A stretch of 24,061 bases of DNA from JBFLVQ01 sp040758525. GTDB lineage: Bacteria; Acidobacteriota; Blastocatellia; Chloracidobacteriales; JADJPF01. Positions 6,063-14,787 of this stretch are shown here, one piece after another; within the stretch, counting starts at the first letter, position 1; each line of letters starts with the position of its first letter. A program made the position numbers and the translations under genes. Below the pieces are notes generated by a model. That model was not told the origin of the DNA. It searched no databases and saw only the letters and a program-made list of their open reading frames with translations. Location: contig JBFLVQ010000062.1 in the NCBI GenBank assembly GCA_040758525.1, forward strand, positions 1 through 24,061, given 5' to 3'.

Positions 6063-8315
6063 ATGTTTATTACTACTAGAATCAAAAGAATATTGATATT
6101 TACCCTGATTATCTGTTGTCTGCTACTACTACCGTGTGATCTAGGAAGATTCTTACTAGTCTCTGCAAGACAGGATAAGCAGGCAGAAGATACGGTAGCA
6201 CGTACCACAACCAGACTGTTACAGATTGATGTAGTAGTGACAGATAAAGATGGCAAACAGGTAACAGATCTACAACCAGATGATTTTGAGGTTTTTGAAG
6301 ACAATCAACGACAACAGATTACCAACTTCTCATATATTTTGTTACAGCGTGAGGAAGGTGTCAGTCCAGTAGTAGCAGCTACCCCACACGATAAAAACTC
6401 TCCTCCCATTGCTGCTATTAATTTGCGCCCAGAACAGGTGCAACGCACAATTGCACTTGTGGTAGATGATTTAGGTCTTTCCATTCAAGGTATGTTTAAA
6501 ACCCGTGAGGCGCTACGAAAATTTATTGATGAGCAGATGCAACCCCGCGATCTGGTTGCTATTGTTCGCACTGGCAGTAGTGGTAGTGGTGCTTTAGAGC
6601 AGTTTACCACTAATAAAGAACAACTGCGCACGGCAATTGATAAACTGCGTTGGAATCCATTGGGACGTAGTAGCCTAGATATACTCAAACCTATCACTAA
6701 TCAAGGTGATAGTAGTGGACTAAGAAGATTCAATGAAAACTTTGATGAAAATGTAGATAGTTTCTTTTCTATAGGCACATTAGGAGGACTAAATTTTATT
6801 TTGCATGGTATGGAGATACTACCAGGACGCAAATCTGTAATCTTAATCTCTGATGGTTTTCGCCTGCGCAATAAAACAGGAGATAACTATGTGCTTAATG
6901 CCGTACGTAACGTCACTAATCTCGCTAATCAAGCATCTATAGTGATCTATTCTGTAGATGCAAAAGGATTGCTGACAGGGGGGTTGACAGCAGCAGACAG
7001 CGTTGGTGGAGAGAATATTCCATTGCCTAAGTCACCATCACAAACTACTAACAGTACTGATACAGGGGTTTTGGGAAGCGCCGGTGGGGTAGGATTTGGC
7101 ACTACCTCGGGAGGTAGATCGATACAAGATGTTGAATTAGGTAGTCGTATTGATAATGCGTTGAATCGCCGTCAAGATCTCTTTGATGACTCACAAACTG
7201 CCTTGAAATTTCTTGCAACACAGACCGGCGGCGTATATATGAATAGCTTGGATACAGGTATTAATAATGTCTTAGAAGATCAAAAAGGCTATTATTTGTT
7301 AGGTTATATCCCTGAAATGAATAAAGGCGATAAGCAAGATAGCTTGCTACATAATGTCACTGTAAAAGTGAAGCGGCGTGGTCTACAAATACGCTCTCGT
7401 ACAGGGTTTTATGGAATAAACTACGAAAACTCCCGCCAGCCATTAGGCAGCGCGGAAGAACAGTTAGTAGCTGCTGTGAAATCACCTTTTGAAGCCAGTT
7501 CACTGAAGTTGCGTTTTACTTCATTATTTACCTACGATACTAAAGAAGGCTCTTTTTTACGCTGTCTTATTCATATAGATACCAAAAGCCTCTCTTTTAA
7601 CAATGTGTCAGATGGTGGCCATAGAGCTAGCTTTGAAATACTCACAGTTGCTTATGGAGAGAATGGACAGGTAGCAGGACAGTTAGGGCGTAAGCATAAC
7701 ATCACTATTCCCGATAGAGGTTATCAACAAGCACGGCAAGAAGGGTTTGTTTATACATTAGATATGCCGATCAAAGATGCCGGTTTTTATCAATTACGTA
7801 CTGCGGTGCGTGATGCGACTTCCGGTAATATCGGTGCTGCCGGCCAACTTGTAGAAGTGCCTGATGTGGCTAAAGGTATTCTTACCTTATCAAATATCTT
7901 TTTGACCATTCATCCACCACAAGAGCCTAGCGCTAATGTAGCAGAGCAAAATCTTACCCCCGTAGCCACACAACAATTATTAGCGGCTGCACAACGTAGT
8001 TTTCATGCTGCTACCACGCTTGAGTATATGTGTAATATTTATAATGCTACTGTAGACAGCAAAACACAAAAACCACAACTCACAACCCAACTGTTGCTAT
8101 ACCGTGATGACAAACAGATCTTTGCTGGTAATGCACAACCTCTTAATACCGATAATCAACCGGATCTTAAAAAGATTGGTATTGGGGGAACTCTTAAGCT
8201 TAATCAGAATATTGCTGCTGGCGCTTATACCTTGCAGATTATTGTCACCGATCAGCTAGCAAAGAAGAACCAACAAATAGTCACCAAATTTGTTGATTTT
8301 GAAATTGTTAAATAA
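6063..8315 (+). CDS. exported VWFA-related acidobacterial-domain protein (TIGR03436-like)
   Basis: This 750-residue protein starts at an ATG with TTAGGAG ten bases upstream. Residues 8-34 form an uncleaved anchor or signal peptide. Next comes the family's opening block: LLQIDVVVTDKDGKQVTDLQ and DDFEVFEDN (about 52-80). The von Willebrand A fold runs from about 128 to 415. Its metal site is degenerate, with VVDDLGLS (Asp135/Asp136, Ser140) where a canonical MIDAS has DxSxS. Later landmarks are LPGRKSVILISDGF (253-266), YSVDAKGL (296-303), TGGVYMN (387-393) and GYYLLGY (409-415), all typical of TIGR03436. A low-complexity Gly/Ser insert lies at about 320-352. The C-terminal 330 residues are beta-rich and unassigned. 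Such proteins are thought to act in the envelope in protein-protein contacts, but no member's role is firmly known to me. It probably starts its own transcript. Confidence 0.92.
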   Translation: MFITTRIKRILIFTLIICCLLLLPCDLGRFLLVSARQDKQAEDTVARTTTRLLQIDVVVTDKDGKQVTDLQPDDFEVFEDNQRQQITNFSYILLQREEGVSPVVAATPHDKNSPPIAAINLRPEQVQRTIALVVDDLGLSIQGMFKTREALRKFIDEQMQPRDLVAIVRTGSSGSGALEQFTTNKEQLRTAIDKLRWNPLGRSSLDILKPITNQGDSSGLRRFNENFDENVDSFFSIGTLGGLNFILHGMEILPGRKSVILISDGFRLRNKTGDNYVLNAVRNVTNLANQASIVIYSVDAKGLLTGGLTAADSVGGENIPLPKSPSQTTNSTDTGVLGSAGGVGFGTTSGGRSIQDVELGSRIDNALNRRQDLFDDSQTALKFLATQTGGVYMNSLDTGINNVLEDQKGYYLLGYIPEMNKGDKQDSLLHNVTVKVKRRGLQIRSRTGFYGINYENSRQPLGSAEEQLVAAVKSPFEASSLKLRFTSLFTYDTKEGSFLRCLIHIDTKSLSFNNVSDGGHRASFEILTVAYGENGQVAGQLGRKHNITIPDRGYQQARQEGFVYTLDMPIKDAGFYQLRTAVRDATSGNIGAAGQLVEVPDVAKGILTLSNIFLTIHPPQEPSANVAEQNLTPVATQQLLAAAQRSFHAATTLEYMCNIYNATVDSKTQKPQLTTQLLLYRDDKQIFAGNAQPLNTDNQPDLKKIGIGGTLKLNQNIAAGAYTLQIIVTDQLAKKNQQIVTKFVDFEIVK

Positions 8316-8413
8316 ATCTCTAATACCAATTTTCTCACTCCAGGTGATATGATACCATTGCGGTAGTTATCGTATTAACTAGAACAACTTGAGTAAGGGA
8401 AAGTCGAGGCTTT

Positions 8414-9934
8414 ATGTCCGCAAAAGATTCGACCCATTTTCAGATTGCTATTATCGGCAGTGGCTTTGGTGGTCTAGGCACGGCAATACAACTCAAAAAA
8501 GAAGGCATAGATGACTTTGCTGTCTTCGAACGAGCTGGTGATGTCGGCGGCACCTGGCGTGACAATACCTATCCAGGATGCGCTTGCGATGTGCAATCGC
8601 ATCTTTATTCTTTCTCTTTTGCTCCTAATCCCAATTGGAGCCGTATGTACTCGCCTCAGCCAGAAATTTGGGAATACCTACGCTATTGTGCGGCAAACTA
8701 TGGAATCCTTCCGCATATTCGCTTTCATCACGAGGTGCGCGGTGTTGCCTGGGATCAGTCCAGACAACACTGGCATATTGAAACCTCTCAAGGAGATTAC
8801 ACTGCCACGATCCTGGTTGCAGGTGTGGGCGCTCTATGTGAACCAACTGTCCCTCAATTGCGTGGGATAGAGAGATTCCAAGGTAAGACCTTCCACTCTG
8901 CGCGTTGGGATCATAATCACAATCTGGCTGGACGCAGTGTTGCAGTGATCGGCACAGGAGCATCAGCAATCCAATTTGTCCCAGAAATTCAGCCTAAAGT
9001 TGATCGGTTATATCTGTTTCAGCGTACTCCGCCCTGGATTATTCCACGTCATGATCGTCAACTGACAGATATCGAGCGTCTGCTCTTTAAGAAATTCCCC
9101 TTTACTCAACAACTCATACGTGCAGCGATCTACCTAAAGAGAGAGTTTTTTGTTGTGTGCTTTCGAGATCCTCGTATGATGTGGTATTTCCGCCGTACCG
9201 CGCTACGTCATCTAGAAAAAGCAGTATCTGATCCCAAGTTACGTGCTAAACTCACACCAAACTATACGATTGGCTGTAAACGTGTCCTTATCTCAAACAA
9301 CTACCTACCATCGCTTACGCGCTCAAACGTCGAGGTAGTAAGCGAAGGAATTCGTGAAGTGCGCGCAAATTCGATCGTTACCGAAGATGGTATGGAACGG
9401 CAGATAGACACTATCATCTATGGTACAGGTTTTCAGGTCACAGATATGCCATTTGCTAAGATCATTCGTGGGCGAGATGGTCGTACGCTCTCAGAAACCT
9501 GGCAAGGCAGCCCCAAAGCATACCTTGGCACTACGGTTTCTGGTTTTCCCAATTACTTTCAATTGCTAGGTCCCAACACGGTTTTGAGTCATAGTTCGGT
9601 CGTCTATATGATTGAGAGCCAAATAGCGCATGTGTTGGATGCTGTGCGCTATATGCGTAAACACAATATTGCCACCATCGAGCCGCGTGCAGAAGTACAG
9701 GCAAAATTTATTGCTGAAATCGATAAGCTGATGCAAGGCACAGTCTGGACCTCTGGTGGATGTGCCAGTTGGTATCTTGATAAGACTGGGCGTAATTCCA
9801 TTCTCTGGCCTGGCTTCACCTGGCTATTCAGACGACGTGTAGAGCATTTCCAACCGATTGAATACCATCTGACGGCGCAAGAAGATTCCGCAAGAGTTAG
9901 TAATTTTGTAGAAAATGTCTTAGAGCCAAGTTAA
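8414..9934 (+). CDS. flavin-containing monooxygenase, Baeyer-Villiger type
   Basis: This 506-residue enzyme would use FAD, NADPH and oxygen to insert an oxygen atom into a ketone (giving an ester or lactone) or to oxidise a heteroatom; the substrate cannot be read from sequence. The FAD Rossmann motif is GSGFGG (15-20), followed by GDVGGTWRDNTYPGCACDV (42-60), typical of Baeyer-Villiger enzymes. The family fingerprint FxGxxxHxxxW is complete: FQGKTFHSARWD (155-166). The NADPH Rossmann motif is GTGASA (180-185), and the ATG-like block is YGTGFQVTD. GAGG lies 5 bases before the ATG. It stands 98 bases after the VWFA gene on the same strand, and a stem-loop follows its stop, so it may be the last gene of that short unit or stand alone. 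It has no obvious tie to the polysaccharide locus. Confidence 0.93.
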   Translation: MSAKDSTHFQIAIIGSGFGGLGTAIQLKKEGIDDFAVFERAGDVGGTWRDNTYPGCACDVQSHLYSFSFAPNPNWSRMYSPQPEIWEYLRYCAANYGILPHIRFHHEVRGVAWDQSRQHWHIETSQGDYTATILVAGVGALCEPTVPQLRGIERFQGKTFHSARWDHNHNLAGRSVAVIGTGASAIQFVPEIQPKVDRLYLFQRTPPWIIPRHDRQLTDIERLLFKKFPFTQQLIRAAIYLKREFFVVCFRDPRMMWYFRRTALRHLEKAVSDPKLRAKLTPNYTIGCKRVLISNNYLPSLTRSNVEVVSEGIREVRANSIVTEDGMERQIDTIIYGTGFQVTDMPFAKIIRGRDGRTLSETWQGSPKAYLGTTVSGFPNYFQLLGPNTVLSHSSVVYMIESQIAHVLDAVRYMRKHNIATIEPRAEVQAKFIAEIDKLMQGTVWTSGGCASWYLDKTGRNSILWPGFTWLFRRRVEHFQPIEYHLTAQEDSARVSNFVENVLEPS

Positions 9935-9970
9935 ATTCTCTGCTGTTCTCTCTGATAAACCTTTTTGCTA

Positions 9971-9998
9971 CACTATGCCATTCTAGTAAGGCATAGTG
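9971..9998 (+). other. perfect 9-bp stem-loop after the monooxygenase gene
   Basis: CACTATGCC (9971-9979) pairs perfectly with GGCATAGTG (9990-9998) around a 10-base loop, 36 bases after the monooxygenase stop. No T-run follows on either strand, so it is not a standard intrinsic terminator. It could mark a transcript end, protect a 3' end or bind a regulator. A third partial copy, GGCATAGCC, sits at 10017-10025. Confidence 0.55.
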
Positions 9999-10065
9999 CC
10001 CCAACCTCCCCATAATGGCATAGCCAAATATAACTCTGCCTTAAGAACTAACTTTTTTTGCTCTA

Positions 10066-10085
10066 TGATTAAGAGTACTTAATCA
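10066..10085. promoter_or_regulatory. perfect inverted repeat ahead of the polysaccharide locus, possible operator
   Basis: TGATTAAG and CTTAATCA form perfect 8-bp arms around AGTA (full site TGATTAAGAGTACTTAATCA), directly after a run of seven Ts (10053-10059) and 88 bases before the GTG start of the dehydratase gene. The size and symmetry fit a homodimeric regulator's binding site. A hairpin is also possible but would be AT-rich and lacks a following T-run. Being the last symmetric element before the locus, it may control entry into it. Confidence 0.5.
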
Positions 10086-10173
10086 CTCTCCCAAATAACG
10101 AGGAACATTAATTGCACAAACGGCGCAGAAGCTTGCAGTAATCGACATTACTATCTCGTTTGGGGTAAAGCGC

Positions 10174-12171
10174 GTGGAAAAGACTGCTGAGAAGATACTT
10201 GAGCTACTGCCTAACTCAACAAGCATTTCAACTTTGGCAACATACTGGAAACGAATCTTCTTCGATCATAATAGCGCGGCGCGCTATCGTCGTTCACTAA
10301 TAATAACTGCTTATATCCTCACCTATTTTCTTGCCTACTTAGCTGCATTTAGTGCTAGATTCGAGTTCCCTATTTTTCTCGATACACTAGTCTTTCCTTT
10401 TCTTGCCACGGTTGGAGTAGTGTTAATTGTGAAACTGTTAGTCGGATATCTATATTCGATCTATCAGGCATGGTGGCGCTATATCAGTCTAGGCGATATG
10501 ATCAGTCTAACTTGCAGCGCCACTACAGCAGGAATAATCCTATTTATTCTACGTAGTTCTTTTCCCGAAACTATTCTGATACCTTATGGTGTTATTGTAA
10601 TTGATTGGGCGTTTACGATCATTTCGTTAGCAGTTATGCGCGCCTCAATCTATCTATTCAATGGATATTGCCAAAGAAGACGATTGGTTTCACGGACTCC
10701 TGAGGCAACCAATCGTATTCTCATAGTAGGAGCAGGTGATGCTGGAGAGGCACTATTGCGGGATATCCAATCTCATCCACAACTCGGTCTAAAGGTAATA
10801 GGGTTTCTTGATGACGATGATGCTAAATGGGGAAGAATGATAAGGCGTGTGCCGGTACTAGGTAGTGTCGCAGATGCTCCTCGTCTGGTGCAGCAATTTG
10901 GTGTGACTCAAGCACTCATCGCAATACCTAGTGCTACTGGCAAGCAGTTACGCCGCTTGATCAAGTTACTCGAACCAACCAGTGTACCATTTAAGACCGT
11001 GCCAACCCTGGATCAACTAGTAAGCGGTCAAGTTAAGGTTTCACAGATTCGTGAAATTCGTATTGAAGATCTATTACGTAGACAACCGATACAGACTGAT
11101 CTAGAGAAGATACATCAACTGGTTAAGGATAGAGTGTTAATGGTGACAGGCGCAGGTGGTAGTATAGGCTCGGAACTATGTCGCCAAATTATCAAGCTGC
11201 AACCAACCCAACTGATACTATTGGAGCGAGCCGAGAATAATCTTTTTTCTGTTGAACAAGAACTGCTACGCACTATTCCTGATGCATCTGCACGTATCAT
11301 TCCTATGGTCGGCGACATCAATGATATTGTACGTATGCAAGAAATTTTTACTACCTACAAGCCAGATGTGATTTTTCATGCCGCTGCGCATAAGCATGTC
11401 CCAATGATGGAAGCTAACCCAGCAGAAGCAGTAAAGAACAATATTATCGGTACCAAACGTCTAGTCGATCTAGCTCATCAGTATGGAATTTATGCTTTCA
11501 TTATGATCTCTACAGACAAAGCTGTTAATCCTACCAGTGTTATGGGTGCTAGCAAACGCGCTGCAGAGATCTATGTACAAGCAATGAATGCAGTATCACA
11601 AACAAAGTTCATTACCGTAAGATTCGGCAATGTATTAGGCAGTTCTGGTAGTGTGATACCAACATTCCAAGAACAGATTAGACGTGGCGGCCCCGTTACC
11701 GTAACACATCCAGAAATGCGCAGATTCTTTATGACGATCCCAGAAGCTGTACAACTCGTTCTACAATCTTTTGCTCTGGGTGGTGGTGGTGAGATCTTTA
11801 CTCTTGATATGGGTGAGTTGATCAAAATTGACGATATGGCTCGCGATCTAATACATCTATCAGGATTCAAACCGGATGAGGATATAGAGATTATTTATAC
11901 CGGTATAAGACCGGGTGAGAAGCTTTACGAAGAGCTACAACTGGATGGTGAGGACAGCATACCTACTAGTCACAGGAAAATAAAGATTGCACTTTCACGA
12001 AAATCAGATCTGAAATCGATCAGCCGCAAGCTTGCAGAGATGCCATTAGCGATCGATTCCTGTTCACGTGATCAGATTAAAAGATGGCTTGCTACCGTTG
12101 TCAGCGAGTACAAAGTCGATGAGATTCAGCTCAAACAACCAATGAAATATGAGAAGTTGCACATTGCCTAA
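10174..12171 (+). CDS. membrane-bound UDP-N-acetylhexosamine 4,6-dehydratase (CapD/WbpM/PglF family)
   Basis: This 665-residue protein has the usual full length of the large WbpM/PglF class. The N-terminus has about four membrane helices (roughly 40-62, 68-92, 108-126, 136-158). A first Rossmann-like domain (about 180-255) opens with LIVGAGDAGEALL, and the catalytic SDR domain (about 320-600) opens with TGAGGSIG (325-332). STDKAVNPTSVMGASKRAAE (446-465) shows the family's hallmark: Met457 replaces the usual catalytic Tyr, with Lys461 kept. Known relatives turn UDP-GlcNAc into the 4-keto-6-deoxy sugar on the way to bacillosamine, QuiNAc or FucNAc. The start is GTG, with only GGGG (10162-10165) as a weak ribosome binding site. 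The frame is open back to 10099 with no ATG, GTG or TTG. First gene of the locus; the Wzx gene follows 6 bases after its stop. Confidence 0.93.
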   Translation: MEKTAEKILELLPNSTSISTLATYWKRIFFDHNSAARYRRSLIITAYILTYFLAYLAAFSARFEFPIFLDTLVFPFLATVGVVLIVKLLVGYLYSIYQAWWRYISLGDMISLTCSATTAGIILFILRSSFPETILIPYGVIVIDWAFTIISLAVMRASIYLFNGYCQRRRLVSRTPEATNRILIVGAGDAGEALLRDIQSHPQLGLKVIGFLDDDDAKWGRMIRRVPVLGSVADAPRLVQQFGVTQALIAIPSATGKQLRRLIKLLEPTSVPFKTVPTLDQLVSGQVKVSQIREIRIEDLLRRQPIQTDLEKIHQLVKDRVLMVTGAGGSIGSELCRQIIKLQPTQLILLERAENNLFSVEQELLRTIPDASARIIPMVGDINDIVRMQEIFTTYKPDVIFHAAAHKHVPMMEANPAEAVKNNIIGTKRLVDLAHQYGIYAFIMISTDKAVNPTSVMGASKRAAEIYVQAMNAVSQTKFITVRFGNVLGSSGSVIPTFQEQIRRGGPVTVTHPEMRRFFMTIPEAVQLVLQSFALGGGGEIFTLDMGELIKIDDMARDLIHLSGFKPDEDIEIIYTGIRPGEKLYEELQLDGEDSIPTSHRKIKIALSRKSDLKSISRKLAEMPLAIDSCSRDQIKRWLATVVSEYKVDEIQLKQPMKYEKLHIA

Positions 12172-12177
12172 CAACCT

Positions 12178-13716
12178 ATGTTAAAGCGGATCTTAAAAGC
12201 ATTGACAGCAATGGTGGCGGGACAAGGAATAACTATTCTCGCCAATGTTCTATTAGTGCCGCTCTATCTGAAGGTTTGGTCAATTGCTGTCTATGGTGAA
12301 TGGCTAGCTATCTTCTCGGCTGTCTCTTATCTTACCAATCTTGATTTAGGGATGCAGATGTATGTTGTTAACAGGCTCACTCGTGCATATACAAAAGGTG
12401 ATATAGAGGACTATCGTACCTGTCAACATACTGCACTTGCCTTCTATTTATCCATTGCATTGATAGGAACAGCGATATTATTGGCGCTTGCTGTTACCCT
12501 GCCAATCAGCAGTATGCTCAACATTATAGAGACCCATAGAGCAAGTGCAGCTATTGTTATTGTACTGCTAGGCAGCCAGTTGCTCTGGTCTCTACCAGCA
12601 GGCTTATGTTTAAGCATCTATAGAACTGCTGGAGATCTCAACACAACACAATGGTTGGCAAATTTACAACGAATACTTGCTTTCGGTTTTACTGCCGGCA
12701 CACTCTTGATCTATCCAACAATGCCAGCAATTGCTTGTGTGCAACTGATACCATTAATGGTGACAACTAGTTACGCTTGGTGGGATGGCAAAAGACGTTA
12801 TCCGCAATTTGCTCTAGGGCTTGCCTGTGCCAATTGGAAAATTTTTCAAGAGATGATTCGACCCAGCCTCTTCTTTGCCCTTATTATTCTGGCGATGGCA
12901 ATTGGTCTGCATGGTTCTACATTACTGATTGCTGCTACACTGGGCGCCGCTTCAGTAGCCCTCTTCGTTACTACCCGTACACTCACCAATATGGTTAGGC
13001 AGTTAATAGGTTTGATTTACAATGCTGCCTGGCCTGATTTAACAAGACTAGATGCTTTGGCAGAACGTAGGCAGCTACGTACCTCTTTGCGGCTACTAGT
13101 GACAATCAGTACTGGTGGCTGCCTGGCCGTTGCCGCCTGTTTATGGTTTGAAGGCACAGAAATATTCTCTTGTTGGACGGCTGGTAGGCTTGCTCCTGAT
13201 CCCACACTATTGCGATTAATGCTTGTTTATCTAGTCTTACAATCGCCCTGGTTGGCCGCATCTGCCTTCCCCTTAGCCACCAATCAACACCGTAGTCTCT
13301 CATTATCTTACTTGATTGCTAATGCTGGCGGACTCGTATTAGCAGCTCTATTGATACCCTGGCTAGGGATTAATGGATTACCAATAGCTCTTATCTGTGG
13401 AGAAGCGCTCGCCTGTTACCATTTTGTCTTACGTGATGCTTGCCGACAAGTAGAGGAAGACTATCTACGATTCGCAGCACGGCTATGGACTGGAATGTTA
13501 GCAATCGCTTTTACTGCAGGTTTATCTGCTTGGACGATACATCATTTCTCTGAGCTACCGATGTTGCTACGTTGGTCACTCTCAGGTGCAGGTTCTCTAT
13601 TGATGACTGTGCTGGTCTCTTGGCAGTTCTGGTTGCGTAATGAAGAGCGTATCTGGATACGAAGTAAAATTTTTGCTGTCTATCGTCATCAAGAAGGTGC
13701 TACTGCGAAAATATAA
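12178..13716 (+). CDS. Wzx-like polysaccharide repeat-unit flippase
   Basis: This 512-residue, highly hydrophobic protein has about 12-14 predicted membrane helices spread over its whole length, as expected for the MOP/polysaccharide transporter superfamily. The N-terminal block (GQGITILANVLLVPLYLKVW, then YGEWLAIFSAVSYLTNLDLG) is characteristic of oligosaccharide flippases in this group. It would move the lipid-linked repeat unit from the cytoplasmic to the periplasmic face of the inner membrane. The ATG is 6 bases after the dehydratase stop with no clear ribosome binding site, so translation is probably coupled. A teichoic-acid or generic MATE exporter is less likely given the neighbours. 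Confidence 0.88.
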   Translation: MLKRILKALTAMVAGQGITILANVLLVPLYLKVWSIAVYGEWLAIFSAVSYLTNLDLGMQMYVVNRLTRAYTKGDIEDYRTCQHTALAFYLSIALIGTAILLALAVTLPISSMLNIIETHRASAAIVIVLLGSQLLWSLPAGLCLSIYRTAGDLNTTQWLANLQRILAFGFTAGTLLIYPTMPAIACVQLIPLMVTTSYAWWDGKRRYPQFALGLACANWKIFQEMIRPSLFFALIILAMAIGLHGSTLLIAATLGAASVALFVTTRTLTNMVRQLIGLIYNAAWPDLTRLDALAERRQLRTSLRLLVTISTGGCLAVAACLWFEGTEIFSCWTAGRLAPDPTLLRLMLVYLVLQSPWLAASAFPLATNQHRSLSLSYLIANAGGLVLAALLIPWLGINGLPIALICGEALACYHFVLRDACRQVEEDYLRFAARLWTGMLAIAFTAGLSAWTIHHFSELPMLLRWSLSGAGSLLMTVLVSWQFWLRNEERIWIRSKIFAVYRHQEGATAKI

Positions 13717-13734
13717 TTTTAAGGAGTCTACACT

Positions 13735-14571
13735 ATGGCTGCAACAATCTCTTATGCATTAAAAGTTCTTGCCGGGCGTTTACGTCTCCCGGCTGATAAT
13801 ACCTGCCCATATTGCCACAGTAGTAACACTGAATCGGTAGGAAAAAAGCATCTAATAATGCAACTACGTATTTGTCGTGAATGCAGCTTAAAGTACCGTT
13901 ATCCCAAGGATGATCCTAATCAAGCAGAATCTTTTTATCAACATGATTATAAAGAGGCTACTGTTACTGACCTGCCAACCCCAGTACAACTTGTCACCAT
14001 GCGATCTAACAATTTTAAGGGCTCAAATTTTGACAAGTCTGAGAAAGCAGATTTTATTGTCTCCAATTTAGGGCCAAATGTCTCTGATCTCAAAGTACTC
14101 GATTATGGTGCCTCATTTGGCTATTTTGTCTCTCAAGTGCGTTCCAGAGGTGTTGGACAGGTTATTGGTTATGAAATATCACGCCCTCGTGCCAAATTCG
14201 GTGTTGAGATGCTTGGCGAGAAGATCTACTCTTCTCTTACAGAAGTGTTGGAACCCCGCTTTGCTCCTTTTGATGCGATCTATACTTGCCATGTACTTGA
14301 ACATTTAACTCGTCCTAGCGAGACTTTTGAGTTCTTTCGACGTGCACTGAAACGGCCTAATGGCAAACTTTTTATCTGGACTCCTAATGCTAGTCAGGCC
14401 GCGATAGATCGCCACTATCAAGGTAGTTGGGCACCGCTGGTAGGTGAACCACACCCTCTTGCACTCGATTACGAATTCTTTGACTATGCACTGCCTAAAC
14501 ATGGTTTTAAGATCGTCGCCAAAGGCGAACCATCTCATCAAGAAGTGAGTATTATTGCGGAGACGATTTAA
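13735..14571 (+). CDS. class I SAM-dependent methyltransferase with N-terminal zinc ribbon
   Basis: This 278-residue protein has an AAGGAG site 8 bases before its ATG and follows the flippase gene by 18 bases. It begins with a probable zinc ribbon: CPYC (Cys24, Cys27) and CREC (Cys47, Cys50). The methyltransferase fold follows: motif I VLDYGASFGYF (121-131), acidic residue in GYEIS (145-149), CHVLEHL (185-191) and FIWTPN (213-218). This ribbon-plus-methyltransferase layout is common in sugar-modifying enzymes of polysaccharide and nucleotide-sugar pathways. A sugar O-, N- or C-methyl transfer is inferred; the acceptor is unknown. It appears to end the first transcription block, before a 216-base gap. 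Confidence 0.88.
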   Translation: MAATISYALKVLAGRLRLPADNTCPYCHSSNTESVGKKHLIMQLRICRECSLKYRYPKDDPNQAESFYQHDYKEATVTDLPTPVQLVTMRSNNFKGSNFDKSEKADFIVSNLGPNVSDLKVLDYGASFGYFVSQVRSRGVGQVIGYEISRPRAKFGVEMLGEKIYSSLTEVLEPRFAPFDAIYTCHVLEHLTRPSETFEFFRRALKRPNGKLFIWTPNASQAAIDRHYQGSWAPLVGEPHPLALDYEFFDYALPKHGFKIVAKGEPSHQEVSIIAETI

Positions 14572-14726
14572 TGCTATTTCTCTAGGTAAGGCATTTCTCC
14601 TCATTGTCCCTTTAATCTGTGGCTTTACGCCCTACTGATTACTGACAAGAGATTATTGTAACTTCTCTTATCCATTATAAACCTCATTAACAATGGACTT
14701 ATCGCTTTGACAAGAAAATTGTGGGG

Positions 14727-14742
14727 CGGTACACCAGTTGCA
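14727..14742 (+). promoter_or_regulatory. sigma-54-like -24/-12 promoter before the second polysaccharide block
   Basis: CGGTACACCAGTTGCA matches the sigma-54 pattern TGGCACG-N4-TTGCA at 9 of 12 defined positions, with the essential GG (14728-14729) and GC (14740-14741) exactly ten bases apart and a perfect TTGCA. A start about 12 bases later would give a leader of roughly 35 bases before the ATG at 14788. Competing sigma-70 elements overlap: TTGACA at 14707-14712 with a poor TACACC 17 bases on, and TATAGT at 14744-14749 without a -35 box. Confidence 0.45.
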
Positions 14743-14787
14743 CTATAGTCGGTTAAAGCCCTAAATACTAATCAGGATGGAAGAGCG

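Noticed and set aside
8355..8372. GCGGTAGTTATC as an ops/JUMPstart-like antitermination element.
   Set aside because: Only the GCGGTAG core agrees, and it lies before the monooxygenase gene, not the polysaccharide genes.
14647..14669. AAGAGA-N11-TCTCTT after the zinc-ribbon methyltransferase gene as a terminator.
   Set aside because: Six AT-rich pairs with a long loop and no T-run; too weak to call.
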